Of a stretch of DNA of 64,000 bases, positions 9,974-21,606 are shown one piece after another. Origin of the DNA: Streptomyces liangshanensis (lineage in GTDB: Bacteria > Actinomycetota > Actinomycetes > Streptomycetales > Streptomycetaceae). Every line of letters starts with the position of its first letter. Position 1 is the stretch's first letter. The stretch covers positions 5,000,001 to 5,064,000 of the forward strand of contig NZ_CP050177.1 of NCBI RefSeq assembly GCF_011694815.1. Reading direction: 5' to 3'. The notes below the pieces were generated by a model. That model was not told the origin of the DNA. It did not search any database and saw only the letters and a list, made by a program, of their open reading frames with translations. The position numbers were made by a program, and so were the translations under genes.

Positions 9974-12019
9974 ATGACCGGTGGCAGCGCTGCTCCGAAG
10001 CCCGGGGAGCCGGGAGTCCGTGCGGGGCGGGCTGCCGGGCCGGGGCGTGCGTTCGCGCGCCTGGGCCGGCTGGTCCGGGACGGCCGGCTGCTCCAGGACG
10101 GCTCGCCGGGCGGTCCGGTGCTGCGGTTGCTGGTGCGGTGGGTGCGGCGTCCGCTGCTGCCCGCCGTGCGGCTGTGGCGGCGCAACATCCAGCTGCGGGT
10201 CGTCGCGGCCACGCTGCTGATGTCGCTCGGGGTGGTGCTGCTGCTCGGGTTCGTCGTCATCGGGCAGATGCGCAACGGTCTGCTGGAGGCCAAGGAGAAG
10301 GCGGCGCAGAGCCAGGCCGCCGGTGGTTTCACGGTGGCCAAGGAGATCGCCGACGCGCCGTCGGCGCCGGGCAAGCAGGGGGCCGACGGTTCCGGCGGTG
10401 TCCAGGGGAAGAACTCGGTGAACTGGCGGACCGAGCTGGTCGAGCAGCTGGCCAGTGGTGGTCCGGGGGCGTTCAACGTGGTGGCGCTGAGCGCCGACTC
10501 GCAGGACGACGCCGTGTCCACCAGCCGCGCGCCCCGCGCGTCGAACGGGGTGGACTTCACCAGCATCCCCGCGGATCTGCGCGAGGAGGTCGCCAAGGGC
10601 ACCGAGCCGTTCCAGGTGTACGCGCAGATCAGGTACACCGACGCCACGGAGGCGCGGGCGCCGGAGCCGGGGCTGGTGATCGGCAAGCGACTGAACGACC
10701 CGGACGGCAAGGCGTACGAGCTGTACTACCTCTTCCCGCTGACGCAGGAGGAGCAGTCGCTGAACCTGGTCAAGGGCACGCTCGCCACCGCGGGGCTCTT
10801 CGTGATCGTGCTGCTCGGGGCCATCGCGTGGCTGGTGGTGCGCCAGGTCGTGACGCCGGTGCGGATGGCCGCGGGGATCGCCGAGCGGCTCTCGACGGGC
10901 CGGCTCCAGGAGCGGATGAAGGTCACCGGCGAGGACGACATCGCCCGGCTCGGTGAGGCCTTCAACAAGATGGCGCAGAACCTCCAGCTCAAGATCCAGC
11001 AGTTGGAGGAGCTCTCCCGCATGCAGCGGCGCTTCGTCTCCGACGTGTCGCACGAGCTGCGCACGCCGCTGACGACCGTACGGATGGCCGCCGACGTCAT
11101 CCACGACGCGCGGGCCGACTTCGATCCTGTGACGGCCCGGTCGGCGGAGCTGCTCGGGGACCAGCTGGACCGTTTCGAGTCGCTGCTCTCGGACCTGCTG
11201 GAGATCAGCCGCTTCGACGCGGGGGCGGCCGCGCTGGAGGCGGAGCCGATAGACCTGCGGGAAGTGGTACGCCGGGTGATCGGCGGGGCGGTGCCGCTGG
11301 CCGAGCACAAGGGCACCCGGATCCGGGTCCTCGGGGACGGGCAGCCCGTCGTGGCGGAGGCCGACGCCCGCCGGGTCGAGCGGGTGCTGCGGAATCTGCT
11401 GGTCAACGCCGTGGAGCACGGTGAGGGCAAGGACGTGATCGTGCGGATGGCGGTGGCCGGCGGCGCGGTCGCGGTCGCGGTGCGCGACTACGGGGTCGGG
11501 CTCAAGCCCGGCGAGGCGACGCGGGTGTTCAACCGGTTCTGGCGGGCCGACCCGGCCCGTGCCCGTACCACCGGCGGCACCGGGCTCGGGTTGTCGATCG
11601 CCGTCGAGGACGCGCGGTTGCACGGCGGCTGGTTGCAGGCCTGGGGCGAACCGGGGGGCGGGTCGCAGTTCCGGCTGACGCTGCCACGGACCGCGGACGA
11701 GTCGCTGCGCGGCTCGCCGATACCCCTGGAGCCCGAGGATTCCCGGCGCAACCGGGAGCGGGCCGCGGCCGAGCAGCGCACGGAGCAGGCGCAGCGGCTG
11801 ATGAGTGTGCCGTCCCAGCCGCGCGCGGATCGTTCCGCGCTGCCCGTACCGCCCCACCTGGCGGCGGCGCCCCCGTCGGGGACGGCGGTCGATCCGGCGG
11901 CGCTGCCGGGCAGTGGGGCGCGGGTGGTGGCGCGGCCCGCGGGGGAGCGGCCCGCCGACGGTGACGGGAACGATCCACTGAGCACGGCTTCGGAGCGGGA
12001 GGACACACGTGGGCGCTGA
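9974..12019 (+). CDS. mtrB: Sensor histidine kinase MtrB
   Basis: This 681-aa membrane kinase is the partner of MtrA. It shows a transmembrane helix near residues 75-100, an extracytoplasmic sensor region, a second helix around 265-290 and a HAMP linker. The HisKA dimerisation domain has the phospho-acceptor His360 in VSDVSHELRTPL. The HATPase domain has NLLVNAVEHG (N box) and TGGTGLGLSIA (G2 box). The C-terminal 110 residues are low-complexity. I take ATG at 9974, one base after the mtrA stop; an in-frame GTG at 9944 overlapping mtrA is also possible. It overlaps lpqB by 11 nt. Confidence 0.96.
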   Translation: MTGGSAAPKPGEPGVRAGRAAGPGRAFARLGRLVRDGRLLQDGSPGGPVLRLLVRWVRRPLLPAVRLWRRNIQLRVVAATLLMSLGVVLLLGFVVIGQMRNGLLEAKEKAAQSQAAGGFTVAKEIADAPSAPGKQGADGSGGVQGKNSVNWRTELVEQLASGGPGAFNVVALSADSQDDAVSTSRAPRASNGVDFTSIPADLREEVAKGTEPFQVYAQIRYTDATEARAPEPGLVIGKRLNDPDGKAYELYYLFPLTQEEQSLNLVKGTLATAGLFVIVLLGAIAWLVVRQVVTPVRMAAGIAERLSTGRLQERMKVTGEDDIARLGEAFNKMAQNLQLKIQQLEELSRMQRRFVSDVSHELRTPLTTVRMAADVIHDARADFDPVTARSAELLGDQLDRFESLLSDLLEISRFDAGAAALEAEPIDLREVVRRVIGGAVPLAEHKGTRIRVLGDGQPVVAEADARRVERVLRNLLVNAVEHGEGKDVIVRMAVAGGAVAVAVRDYGVGLKPGEATRVFNRFWRADPARARTTGGTGLGLSIAVEDARLHGGWLQAWGEPGGGSQFRLTLPRTADESLRGSPIPLEPEDSRRNRERAAAEQRTEQAQRLMSVPSQPRADRSALPVPPHLAAAPPSGTAVDPAALPGSGARVVARPAGERPADGDGNDPLSTASEREDTRGR

Positions 12020-13862
12020 CCGCGGCCGTCTGGGCCGGGGACGTGCGGTGAGGGTGCCCGTGGTGCTGGGGACCGCCGCCCTGCTGCTGGCGGGGTGTGC
12101 GTCGATCCCGGACAGCGGTGACGTGGAGCCGGTGAAGGCGTCCCCGCGCGGGGGCGAGTCGCAGGTGCGGGTGTACGCGGTGCCGCCGCGTGCGAAGGCG
12201 GCCCCCGACGAGATCGTGGACGGCTTCCTGGAGGCCATGACCAGTGACGATCCCGACTTCGCGATGGCCAGGAAGTACCTGACGGACCAGCGGTCCAAGG
12301 CGTGGCGGCCGGAGGCCGGGACGACGGTGCTGCGGGACGCGCCCGCGGCGGCGGCGCCCAAGCAGCCGGGTGGCACGGATCCGTCCGGGATGACGTTCCA
12401 GCTGTACGGCGACCAGATCGCCGACGTGGACGGGACGCACCAGTACGAGCAGGTCGCGCCGGTGTCGTACACGGGCACGATCCACCTGGTGCAGCAGAAC
12501 GTCGGTTCCGAGGGCAAGGAGTGGCGGATCGACGACCTGCCGCAGGGGCTGGTGCTCGGGGAGTCGGACTTCCAGCGGAACTACCGTTCGGTGAACAAGT
12601 ACTACTTCGCGTCGGGCGAGAGCTGGCTGGTGGCCGATCCGGTCTACATCCGTCAGCGAATAGACCCCACGACGCGGATGGACCCGGTCACGCAGGCGGT
12701 CAAGGCGCTGCTGGACGGGCCGACGAACTGGCTCAAGCCGGTGGTGGATTCGCCCTTCCCGACCGGTACGGCGTTGCAGAAGGGCACCCGGACGCTGGAG
12801 TTCGACGACCGGAACGGGCTGAAGGTGCCGCTGAACGGCAAGGCGGCCGAGGCGGGTCACGACCAGTGCCGGAAGATGGCGGCGCAACTGCTGTTCACGC
12901 TGCGGGACCTGACGTCCACACCGGTGGGGCGGGTCGAGTTGCTGGCGAACGGTTCCTCGCTCTGTGTCCTCGACGGGGACCAGGCGGAGGAGTTCGCCCC
13001 CGACCACAGCGCGGGCCGGGCCGACACCCCGTACTTCGTCGACCGGGAGGGGCGGCTGTCGCTGCTGACGTCGGGTGGTGACGGTTCTCCCGAACAGAGC
13101 CGGGTCAGGGGCCCGTTCGGTGACGGCACGGTGAAGCTCGACTCGGTCGCGGTGGCCAGGGACGAGCGGCGCGCGGCGGCGGTCACCAACGGTTCCAAGT
13201 CGCTGTACGTGGCGCCCGTGACGTCGGCGGGCGAGCTGGGGCAGCCGCTGGTGACCAGCCAGGGCGTCGCCGCCAAGGACCGGTTGTCGGCGCCGAGCTG
13301 GGACGGGCACGGCGATCTGTGGGTCGCGGACCGTGACCCGGCCAAGCCGCGTCTGCTGCGGTTGGCGGACGGGGCGGGGACCCCGGAGGAGGTCACCGTC
13401 GACGGGCTGGGCGGCGCGCGGGTGGAGGCGCTGCGGGTGTCGGCGGACGGGGTGCGGATCGCGCTGCTGCTGTCCAAGGACGGGCGGACCACTCTCCAGA
13501 TCGGCCGGGTGGAGCGGCACGGCTCCGGGGCGGACACCGAGGTGTCCGTGGTGGAACTCCAGGCGACGGCCCCGCAGATGGACACGGTCACCGCGGTGTC
13601 CTGGGCGGGTCCCAGCCGTCTCGTGGTGGTCGGCAAGGAGGCCGGCGGGGTCCAGCAGGTGCGCTACATCCAGACCGACGGGTCGACGTCGGCGGGGAGC
13701 GTGCTGCCGGGCCTGAACCAGGTGACGGCGATCGCGGCGGCGGACGACGAGCAGCAGCCGCTGATCGCCGATTCCGGGGACGCCGGGATCGTACGGCTGC
13801 CGACGGGGGCGAACTGGCAGACGGTCGTGCCGACCGGTTCGTCGCCCATCTACCCGGGCTGA
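12009..13862 (+). CDS. lpqB: Lipoprotein LpqB, MtrAB-associated
   Basis: This 617-aa lipoprotein starts at GTG with a good GGGAGGAC Shine-Dalgarno inside the mtrB end. A short signal peptide ends in the lipobox LLAGC (lipidated Cys30). It is followed by a GerMN-like domain (about residues 60-330) and a C-terminal beta-propeller-like region with repeated strands. LpqB is known to interact with the MtrB extracytoplasmic domain and modulate MtrA signalling. The 11-nt overlap with mtrB indicates translational coupling. Length and architecture are normal for the family. Confidence 0.96.
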   Translation: MGADRGRLGRGRAVRVPVVLGTAALLLAGCASIPDSGDVEPVKASPRGGESQVRVYAVPPRAKAAPDEIVDGFLEAMTSDDPDFAMARKYLTDQRSKAWRPEAGTTVLRDAPAAAAPKQPGGTDPSGMTFQLYGDQIADVDGTHQYEQVAPVSYTGTIHLVQQNVGSEGKEWRIDDLPQGLVLGESDFQRNYRSVNKYYFASGESWLVADPVYIRQRIDPTTRMDPVTQAVKALLDGPTNWLKPVVDSPFPTGTALQKGTRTLEFDDRNGLKVPLNGKAAEAGHDQCRKMAAQLLFTLRDLTSTPVGRVELLANGSSLCVLDGDQAEEFAPDHSAGRADTPYFVDREGRLSLLTSGGDGSPEQSRVRGPFGDGTVKLDSVAVARDERRAAAVTNGSKSLYVAPVTSAGELGQPLVTSQGVAAKDRLSAPSWDGHGDLWVADRDPAKPRLLRLADGAGTPEEVTVDGLGGARVEALRVSADGVRIALLLSKDGRTTLQIGRVERHGSGADTEVSVVELQATAPQMDTVTAVSWAGPSRLVVVGKEAGGVQQVRYIQTDGSTSAGSVLPGLNQVTAIAAADDEQQPLIADSGDAGIVRLPTGANWQTVVPTGSSPIYPG

Positions 13863-13922
13863 GCGGACTTTGCCCGATCTGGTTGTCCACAGGGGTGGCC
13901 GGGTGCCTCCGGCGTTGGCACA

Positions 13923-14654
13923 GTGAGTGTCATGCGGGGGTGGTGGCGGGAGATCACCGGCCTGGTGCTTCCGGTCGCCTGTGGCGGCTGCGGCAGCCCC
14001 AGGACTCCCCTGTGCGAGGACTGCCGCCGGGCGCTGTACGGGATGTGGCCGTGCCGGGTCCGGCCGGTGCCTGAGCCGCCCGGGTTGCCGCCGGTGTACG
14101 CGGCCGCGCCGTACGAGGACGCGGTACGGGCAGTGCTGCTGGCGCACAAGGAGCGCGGCGCGCTCGGGCTGGTGGGTCCGCTGGGCCGGGCGCTGGCCGG
14201 CGCCGTACAGGCCGCCGTGCCGCCGGGTACGGGGGTGGGGCCGCTGCTGCTCGTCCCGGTGCCGTCGTCCCGGCGGGCGGTCGGCGCGCGGGGGCACGAC
14301 GCCATGCGGCGTACGGCGCTGGCCGCGGCGGCCGAGCTGCGGCGCGCGGGCCGGACCGCCCGGGTGCTGCCGGTGCTGCGGCAGCGGCGGGCGGTCGCCG
14401 ACCAGGCGGGCCTGGGTGCCCCTCAGAGGCTGGCGAATCTCTCCGGAGCCCTGGAGGTCGCGGTGGGTGGTGCGCGGCTGCTGGAGGGCGGCCGAGTGGT
14501 GCTGGTGGACGATCTCATGACCACGGGCGCCTCGCTGGTCGAGGCGGCGCGGGCGCTGCGGGCGACGGGCGGGCCGGGTGGTCCTGGATATGTCCAGGTG
14601 AGGGCGGCGGTGGTGGCCGCCCCGCCGCTGTCGTTCGAAATAAACCGGAACTGA
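13923..14654 (+). CDS. ComF-family phosphoribosyltransferase-like protein
   Basis: This protein is 243 aa from GTG; an ATG three codons later is an alternative, and neither has a clear Shine-Dalgarno. An N-terminal four-cysteine zinc knuckle (CGGCG ... CEDC) precedes a type I phosphoribosyltransferase domain. Its PRPP loop is VVLVDDLMTTGAS at about residues 193-205. ComF proteins are linked to DNA uptake in competent bacteria, but in Streptomyces the role is unproven. A complex hairpin follows the stop codon. Confidence 0.9.
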   Translation: MSVMRGWWREITGLVLPVACGGCGSPRTPLCEDCRRALYGMWPCRVRPVPEPPGLPPVYAAAPYEDAVRAVLLAHKERGALGLVGPLGRALAGAVQAAVPPGTGVGPLLLVPVPSSRRAVGARGHDAMRRTALAAAAELRRAGRTARVLPVLRQRRAVADQAGLGAPQRLANLSGALEVAVGGARLLEGGRVVLVDDLMTTGASLVEAARALRATGGPGGPGYVQVRAAVVAAPPLSFEINRN

Positions 14655-14713
14655 GGTCGATCTTGCATCGTTCCAGGTGGACGGGGAAAGAGAACACCCG
14701 AACGGAGCTACAT

Positions 14714-14743
14714 CCCGGTAGCGGGTGCCGACACCCGTCCGGG
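14714..14743 (+). terminator. Hairpin after the comF-like gene
   Basis: The outer arms CCCGG (14714-14718) and CCGGG (14739-14743) enclose CGGGTG-CCGA-CACCCG (14722-14737). The stem has one small internal loop and no T-run, as is common for Streptomyces terminators. Confidence 0.5.
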
Positions 14744-14928
14744 CGAGCTATGTTCGGTTGTGAGGAATGGTGGAAGCCGTGACTCACTGAATGCACTGGT
14801 CTGCTACGGCGTTTTTCAGCACCTCGGGAATTCGGGGGAGTGGGGATCTTGCCGTCGGGGGAGGAGGAGGTGAAAGTCGCCAAGTCCGAGGCTCCGGTGA
14901 CTACTGGGGTCTGGTGCAACAGGGAGTA

Positions 14929-14948
14929 ACTCCGCAACGAGGCGGAGT
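14929..14948 (+). promoter_or_regulatory. Hairpin in the hpf leader
   Basis: A perfect 7-bp stem (ACTCCGC / GCGGAGT) with the six-base loop AACGAG lies just before the GGAACGGAG ribosome-binding site and GTG start of hpf. It could affect translation initiation; no function is shown. Confidence 0.4.
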
Positions 14949-14969
14949 GATCCGGGAACGGAGTTCTGC

Positions 14970-15659
14970 GTGGACATCGTCGTCAAGGGCCGCAAAACAG
15001 AGGTGCCCGAGCGGTTCCGGAAGCACGTGGCCGAGAAGCTGAAGTTGGAGAGAATCCAGCAGCTCGACGGCAAGGTCATCAGCCTGGACGTCGAGGTCTC
15101 GAAGGAGCACAACCCGCGTCAGGCCAACACGTGCGACCGAGTGGAGATCACGCTCCACTCCCGCGGGCCCGTCATCAGGGCGGAGGCGGCGGCCGCGGAC
15201 GCGTACGCGGCCCTGGACCTCGCCACCACGAAGCTGGAGGCGCGGCTGCGCAAGCAGCACGAGAAGCGGCACAACCGCCGCGGTACCGGGCGGCTTTCGG
15301 CGGCCGAGGTCGTCGACGTCGTTCCCGGGGTGGCCCGGTTGAACGCGAACGGCGCGACGGTCGCCGACGAGGTGCGTGCCGCCGTGCCCACCACCAGGAT
15401 CGGATCGCTGGAGGTGCAGGGCGAAGGCCCCCTGGTGGTCCGGGAGAAGAACCACGTCGCGGCGCCGATGTCGCTCGACCAGGCGCTCTACGAGATGGAA
15501 CTGGTGGGGCACGACTTCTATCTGTTCATCGACTCCGACACCAAGGAACCGAGCGTCGTCTACCGGCGCCACGCCTATGACTACGGTGTCATCCACCTGC
15601 AGACGGACCCGTTGGCCGAGTCGCGGGCCGGCGACGCCGGCGGCGCCCTCGGTGGCTGA
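14970..15659 (+). CDS. hpf: Ribosome hibernation promoting factor, long form
   Basis: This 229-aa protein starts at GTG with GGAACGGAG upstream. Residues 1-105 form the S30AE/YfiA ribosome-binding domain (MDIVVKGRKTEVPERFRKHV...). After a linker, a C-terminal domain (about residues 165-220, MSLDQALYEMELVGHDFYLFI) mediates dimerisation. The long form alone joins two 70S ribosomes into hibernating 100S particles, without RMF. It is followed by a strong hairpin terminator. Confidence 0.95.
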   Translation: MDIVVKGRKTEVPERFRKHVAEKLKLERIQQLDGKVISLDVEVSKEHNPRQANTCDRVEITLHSRGPVIRAEAAAADAYAALDLATTKLEARLRKQHEKRHNRRGTGRLSAAEVVDVVPGVARLNANGATVADEVRAAVPTTRIGSLEVQGEGPLVVREKNHVAAPMSLDQALYEMELVGHDFYLFIDSDTKEPSVVYRRHAYDYGVIHLQTDPLAESRAGDAGGALGG

Positions 15660-15695
15660 GACCGGACGGTCGGGAAAAGGCTGAGACATGGCCCC

Positions 15696-15740
15696 CGGTG
15701 GTGCCCGTGAGGACTCCCTGAGCCCTCACGGGCACCACCG
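15696..15740 (+). terminator. Terminator after hpf
   Basis: A perfect 17-bp inverted repeat (arms 15696-15712 and 15724-15740, loop 11 nt) lies 37 nt after the hpf stop codon, without a T-run. Confidence 0.8.
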
Positions 15741-15869
15741 CGTGGCGGCGGCGTCACCGCTGCGGCGCCCGGGCATGAAATCATGACGTCGCAAGCCAAC
15801 ACGTGGTCTGCGAACAGCGGTTGGCCGGCACTCATGAACTTCGGGCCATGGCCTTCAGGGGGAGGAACG

Positions 15870-16631
15870 ATGGCGGACAGCTTCGGGCCGGTGCACGGCA
15901 CGGACCACGCCGGCCACAGGGCCGGGGGTCCGGGGTCGGACGCCGACACGGACCGGGGCGGGTCCCGCAAGGAGCCGATCCGGGTCCTCGTGGTGGATGA
16001 CCACGCACTCTTCCGCCGGGGCCTGGAGATCGTCCTCGCCCAGGAGGAGGACATCCAGGTCGTCGGTGAGGCGGGCGACGGCGCGGAGGCCGTCGACAAG
16101 GCCGCCGACCTGTTGCCGGACATCGTGCTGATGGACGTACGGATGCCCAAGCGCGGCGGGATCGAGGCCTGCACCTCCATCAAGGAGGTGGCACCGAGTG
16201 CCAAGATCATCATGCTGACGATCAGCGACGAGGAGGCCGACCTCTACGACGCGATCAAGGCGGGCGCGACCGGATATCTCCTCAAGGAGATCTCCACGGA
16301 CGAGGTGGCCACCGCCATTCGCGCGGTCGCCGACGGGCAGTCGCAGATCAGTCCTTCCATGGCGTCCAAGCTGCTGACCGAGTTCAAATCGATGATTCAG
16401 CGCTCCGACGAACGCAGACTCGTTCCCGCGCCGCGCCTGACCGAACGGGAACTCGAAGTCCTCAAGCTCGTCGCCACCGGAATGAACAACCGCGATATCG
16501 CGAAGGAGTTGTTCATCTCCGAGAACACCGTGAAGAACCACGTCCGCAACATTCTGGAGAAGCTGCAACTGCACTCCAGGATGGAGGCCGTGGTCTACGC
16601 GATGCGGGAGAAGATCCTCGAGATCCGCTGA
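15870..16631 (+). CDS. Orphan NarL/LuxR-family response regulator
   Basis: This 253-aa protein starts at ATG 15870 behind GGGGGAGGAAC; an upstream in-frame ATG lacks a ribosome-binding site. The first 35 residues are a flexible extension. The receiver domain follows (acidic pair DD at 43-44, phospho-acceptor Asp89 in [11 protein letters not shown], Lys in LLKEIS). The C-terminal LuxR helix-turn-helix is [22 protein letters not shown]...[13 protein letters not shown]. No sensor kinase gene is adjacent, so its partner is encoded elsewhere or it works without one. Its target genes cannot be deduced here. Confidence 0.92.
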   Translation: MADSFGPVHGTDHAGHRAGGPGSDADTDRGGSRKEPIRVLVVDDHALFRRGLEIVLAQEEDIQVVGEAGDGAEAVDKAADLLPDIVLMDVRMPKRGGIEACTSIKEVAPSAKIIMLTISDEEADLYDAIKAGATGYLLKEISTDEVATAIRAVADGQSQISPSMASKLLTEFKSMIQRSDERRLVPAPRLTERELEVLKLVATGMNNRDIAKELFISENTVKNHVRNILEKLQLHSRMEAVVYAMREKILEIR

Positions 16632-16665
16632 CCCGCCACCCGCTGACCACTGCCCCGCAGGCACC

Positions 16666-17862
16666 TCAGAGCGCCGTGAGCGCCTCGGCCAGCGGCCCGC
16701 GCAGCTCGGGCGCGTCGACCCGCTCCACCCGTACGTCCGAGCAGCCGACCCACTCCGCCGCCTCGCGCAGCGCCTGCGCCATCGGCAGCACGGCCTTGGG
16801 CGTGTCCAGGGAGACGTGCTTGGCGACCAGTGTCCGGCCCTCGCGCGCCGGGTCGACGCGGCCGAGCAGCCGGCCGCCGGACAGCAGCGGCATCGCGAAG
16901 TAGCCGTACACCCGCTTGGGCTTGGGGACGTACGCCTCCAGGCGGTGGGTGAAGCCGAAGATCCGCTCGGTGCGCGCCCGCTCCCAGATCAGGGAGTCGA
17001 ACGGGGACAGCAGGGTCGTACGGTGCCGGCCCCTCGGCGGGCTCGCCAGCGCCTCCGGATCGGCCCACGCGGGCTTCGCCCAGCCCTCGACGGTCACCGG
17101 GACCAGGCCCGAGTCCGCGATCACGGCGTCGACCTGCTCGCCCTTGAGCCGGTGGTAGTCCGCGAGGTCGGCGCGGGTGCCGACGCCCAGCGACCGGCCC
17201 GCGAGCCGGACCAGCCGGCGAAGGCACTCGGTGTCGTCCAGGTCGTCGTGGAGGAGGTCGCCGGGGACGGCGCGCTCCGCCAGGTCGTACACCCGCTTCC
17301 AGCTCCGGCGGCCCGTGCAGACCACCTCGCCGTGCATCAGCGCCCGCTCGACAGCGACCTTGGCCTCCGACCAGTCCCACCAGGGGCCGCCGTTCTTGGC
17401 GCCGCCCAGCTCCGTCGCCGTCAGGGGGCCCTCCGCGCGCAGCTGCTTGATCACCGCTTCGTACGCGCCGTCCGCCAGGTCGTGGTACCAGTTCGGGCGG
17501 GCCCGGTAGGCGCGGCGGCGGAACGCGAAGTGCGGCCACTCCTCGATCGGCAGGATGCACGCCGCGTGCGACCAGTACTCGAAGGCGTGCGGCGGGTTCG
17601 GCGCGGCGCCGGTGCCGGGCGGCGTCCAGTAGGCGTCCTCGACGGTCCTGCGGCCCACCGCGCCCAGGCGCGCGTACGGGATCAGCTCGTGCGAGCGCGC
17701 CAGCACCGAGATCGTGTCCAGCTGGACGGCCCCGAGGTGGCGCAGCAGGCCCCGGACCCCGCCCCGGCGGTCCGGGGCGCCCAGGAACCCCTGGGCGCGC
17801 AGCGCGATACGGCGGGCCTCGTCGGCGGACAGCTCGGCGGCGGGCGGCGGCACAGTCGTCAT
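16666..17862 (-). CDS. Winged-helix DNA glycosylase-like protein (YcaQ/AlkZ superfamily)
   Basis: This 398-aa protein belongs to the HTH_42 superfamily. Members of the group such as AlkZ and YcaQ are DNA glycosylases that unhook interstrand crosslinks. The catalytic Q-phi-D/Q motif is visible as QLDT (Gln47, Asp49), as in the YcaQ branch. Several tandem winged-helix modules make up the rest. The self-resistance enzyme of azinomycin producers is a relative, but no biosynthetic genes for a DNA crosslinker are nearby, so general crosslink or alkylation repair is the likely role. It is convergent with the response regulator gene. Confidence 0.88.
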   Translation of the reverse strand: MTTVPPPAAELSADEARRIALRAQGFLGAPDRRGGVRGLLRHLGAVQLDTISVLARSHELIPYARLGAVGRRTVEDAYWTPPGTGAAPNPPHAFEYWSHAACILPIEEWPHFAFRRRAYRARPNWYHDLADGAYEAVIKQLRAEGPLTATELGGAKNGGPWWDWSEAKVAVERALMHGEVVCTGRRSWKRVYDLAERAVPGDLLHDDLDDTECLRRLVRLAGRSLGVGTRADLADYHRLKGEQVDAVIADSGLVPVTVEGWAKPAWADPEALASPPRGRHRTTLLSPFDSLIWERARTERIFGFTHRLEAYVPKPKRVYGYFAMPLLSGGRLLGRVDPAREGRTLVAKHVSLDTPKAVLPMAQALREAAEWVGCSDVRVERVDAPELRGPLAEALTAL

Positions 17863-17868
17863 GACCGC

Positions 17869-17874
17869 ACGATA
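17869..17874 (-). promoter_or_regulatory. Candidate -10 element, leaderless glycosylase gene
   Basis: On the minus strand TATCGT is followed by six bases (GCGGTC) and the ATG at 17862. No Shine-Dalgarno is present, so a leaderless transcript is likely. Confidence 0.4.
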
Positions 17875-17913
17875 GACGGCGGCACCGACAGCGGGCGGCG
17901 CCCGGGGGACGGC

Positions 17914-18486
17914 TCAGGCCCGGGCGGGCAGGTACGGGTAGGGGCTCGGCAGGCCGACGTCGGACGGGAGCACCGCGCCGACCCAGCAGTCACGCAGCGT
18001 GCCCTTGTTGAGCAGGGCCGCCCGTAGCGTGCCCTCGACCACGAAACCGGACTTCTCGGCCACCGCGCGTGACCCCCGGTTGCCGACCTCGGCGCGCCAC
18101 TCCAGCCGTATCGCGCCCAGTGTCGTGAAGGCGAACCTGGTCAGCGCCTTCACGGCCTCCGTCATGTAGCCGTGGCCCCGGTACTCCTTCGCCGTCCAGT
18201 AGCCGATCTCCCAGGACCCGGCCGCGGGGTGGTGCAGTGAGACGGCGGCCATCAGCGGCCCGTCGTCGCCGCGCCGCACGGCGAAGGCGTACGCGCTGTC
18301 GTCGCGCCATCCGTCGGGGACCAGCTGCCCGACGAACTGTTCGGCGTGGTGGCGCGCGTACGGCGAGGGGATCGTCGTCCAGCGCTGGATCTCGGGGTCC
18401 TGGCAGGCGTCGAGGACGGCGTCCGTGTCGTCCGGCGTGAAGATGCTCAGCGTCAGACGCTCGGTCGTGAGGGTGAGAGGCTCCAT
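17914..18486 (-). CDS. GNAT-family N-acetyltransferase (RimJ/RimL-like)
   Basis: This 190-aa protein starts at [13 protein letters not shown]. It shows the typical GNAT pattern: [12 protein letters not shown] at the N-terminus, [29 protein letters not shown] (acetyl-CoA-binding motif A, about residues 83-111) and [16 protein letters not shown] near residue 145. The pattern resembles acetylation of protein N-termini or small molecules by RimJ-type enzymes. The substrate is unknown. It is divergent from secA. Confidence 0.9.
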   Translation of the reverse strand: MEPLTLTTERLTLSIFTPDDTDAVLDACQDPEIQRWTTIPSPYARHHAEQFVGQLVPDGWRDDSAYAFAVRRGDDGPLMAAVSLHHPAAGSWEIGYWTAKEYRGHGYMTEAVKALTRFAFTTLGAIRLEWRAEVGNRGSRAVAEKSGFVVEGTLRAALLNKGTLRDCWVGAVLPSDVGLPSPYPYLPARA

Positions 18487-18492
18487 GTACGG

Positions 18493-18498
18493 ATTCTG
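18493..18498 (-). promoter_or_regulatory. Candidate -10 element, leaderless GNAT gene
   Basis: On the minus strand CAGAAT is followed by six bases and the ATG at 18486. There is no Shine-Dalgarno. Confidence 0.35.
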
Positions 18499-18726
18499 GT
18501 GACGGCCGACCCGCCGCGCGAGCACTTTTCGTGTCTCACCGGCACCTTCCGCGCGTTCCGCGCGTTCTCATTGCGGGTGACAGCAGGCCTGCGTGACAGC
18601 GGCCCTCCCGGCGCAGGCGGGTCCTCGCTTACGATGGCCGATGCGGTGGGGCCCGCCTGCCGTGCCCGCGCCCGTGTTCCCATACCACCCACGTGCCAGG
18701 CCCGACCGGCAAGGAGACCAGCCTCA

Positions 18727-21549
<2,823 letters not shown>

Positions 21550-21564
21550 GTCTGTGTCCTGACG

Positions 21565-21605
21565 GACGGGCCGGGGCGGGCGCAGGTGGCGCGCCCCGGC
21601 CCGTC
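21565..21605. terminator. Bidirectional terminator after secA
   Basis: A perfect 14-bp inverted repeat (GACGGGCCGGGGCG at 21565-21578 and its complement at 21592-21605) lies between the secA stop and the convergent Rv3235-like gene, reaching to two bases from that gene's stop codon. Confidence 0.8.
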
Positions 21606-21606
21606 G

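Larger units (their letters stand above)
14655..14969 (+). other. Intergenic region between the comF-like gene and hpf
   Basis: No gene is seen in these 315 bases. The region holds a terminator-like hairpin near its left end, a small hairpin just before the hpf Shine-Dalgarno, and presumably the hpf promoter, which I cannot pinpoint. Confidence 0.6.

Noticed and set aside
16666..17862. Self-resistance gene for a DNA-crosslinking antibiotic
   Set aside because: Although the protein is in the AlkZ superfamily, it carries the QLD motif of the YcaQ branch, and no biosynthetic cluster is next to it.
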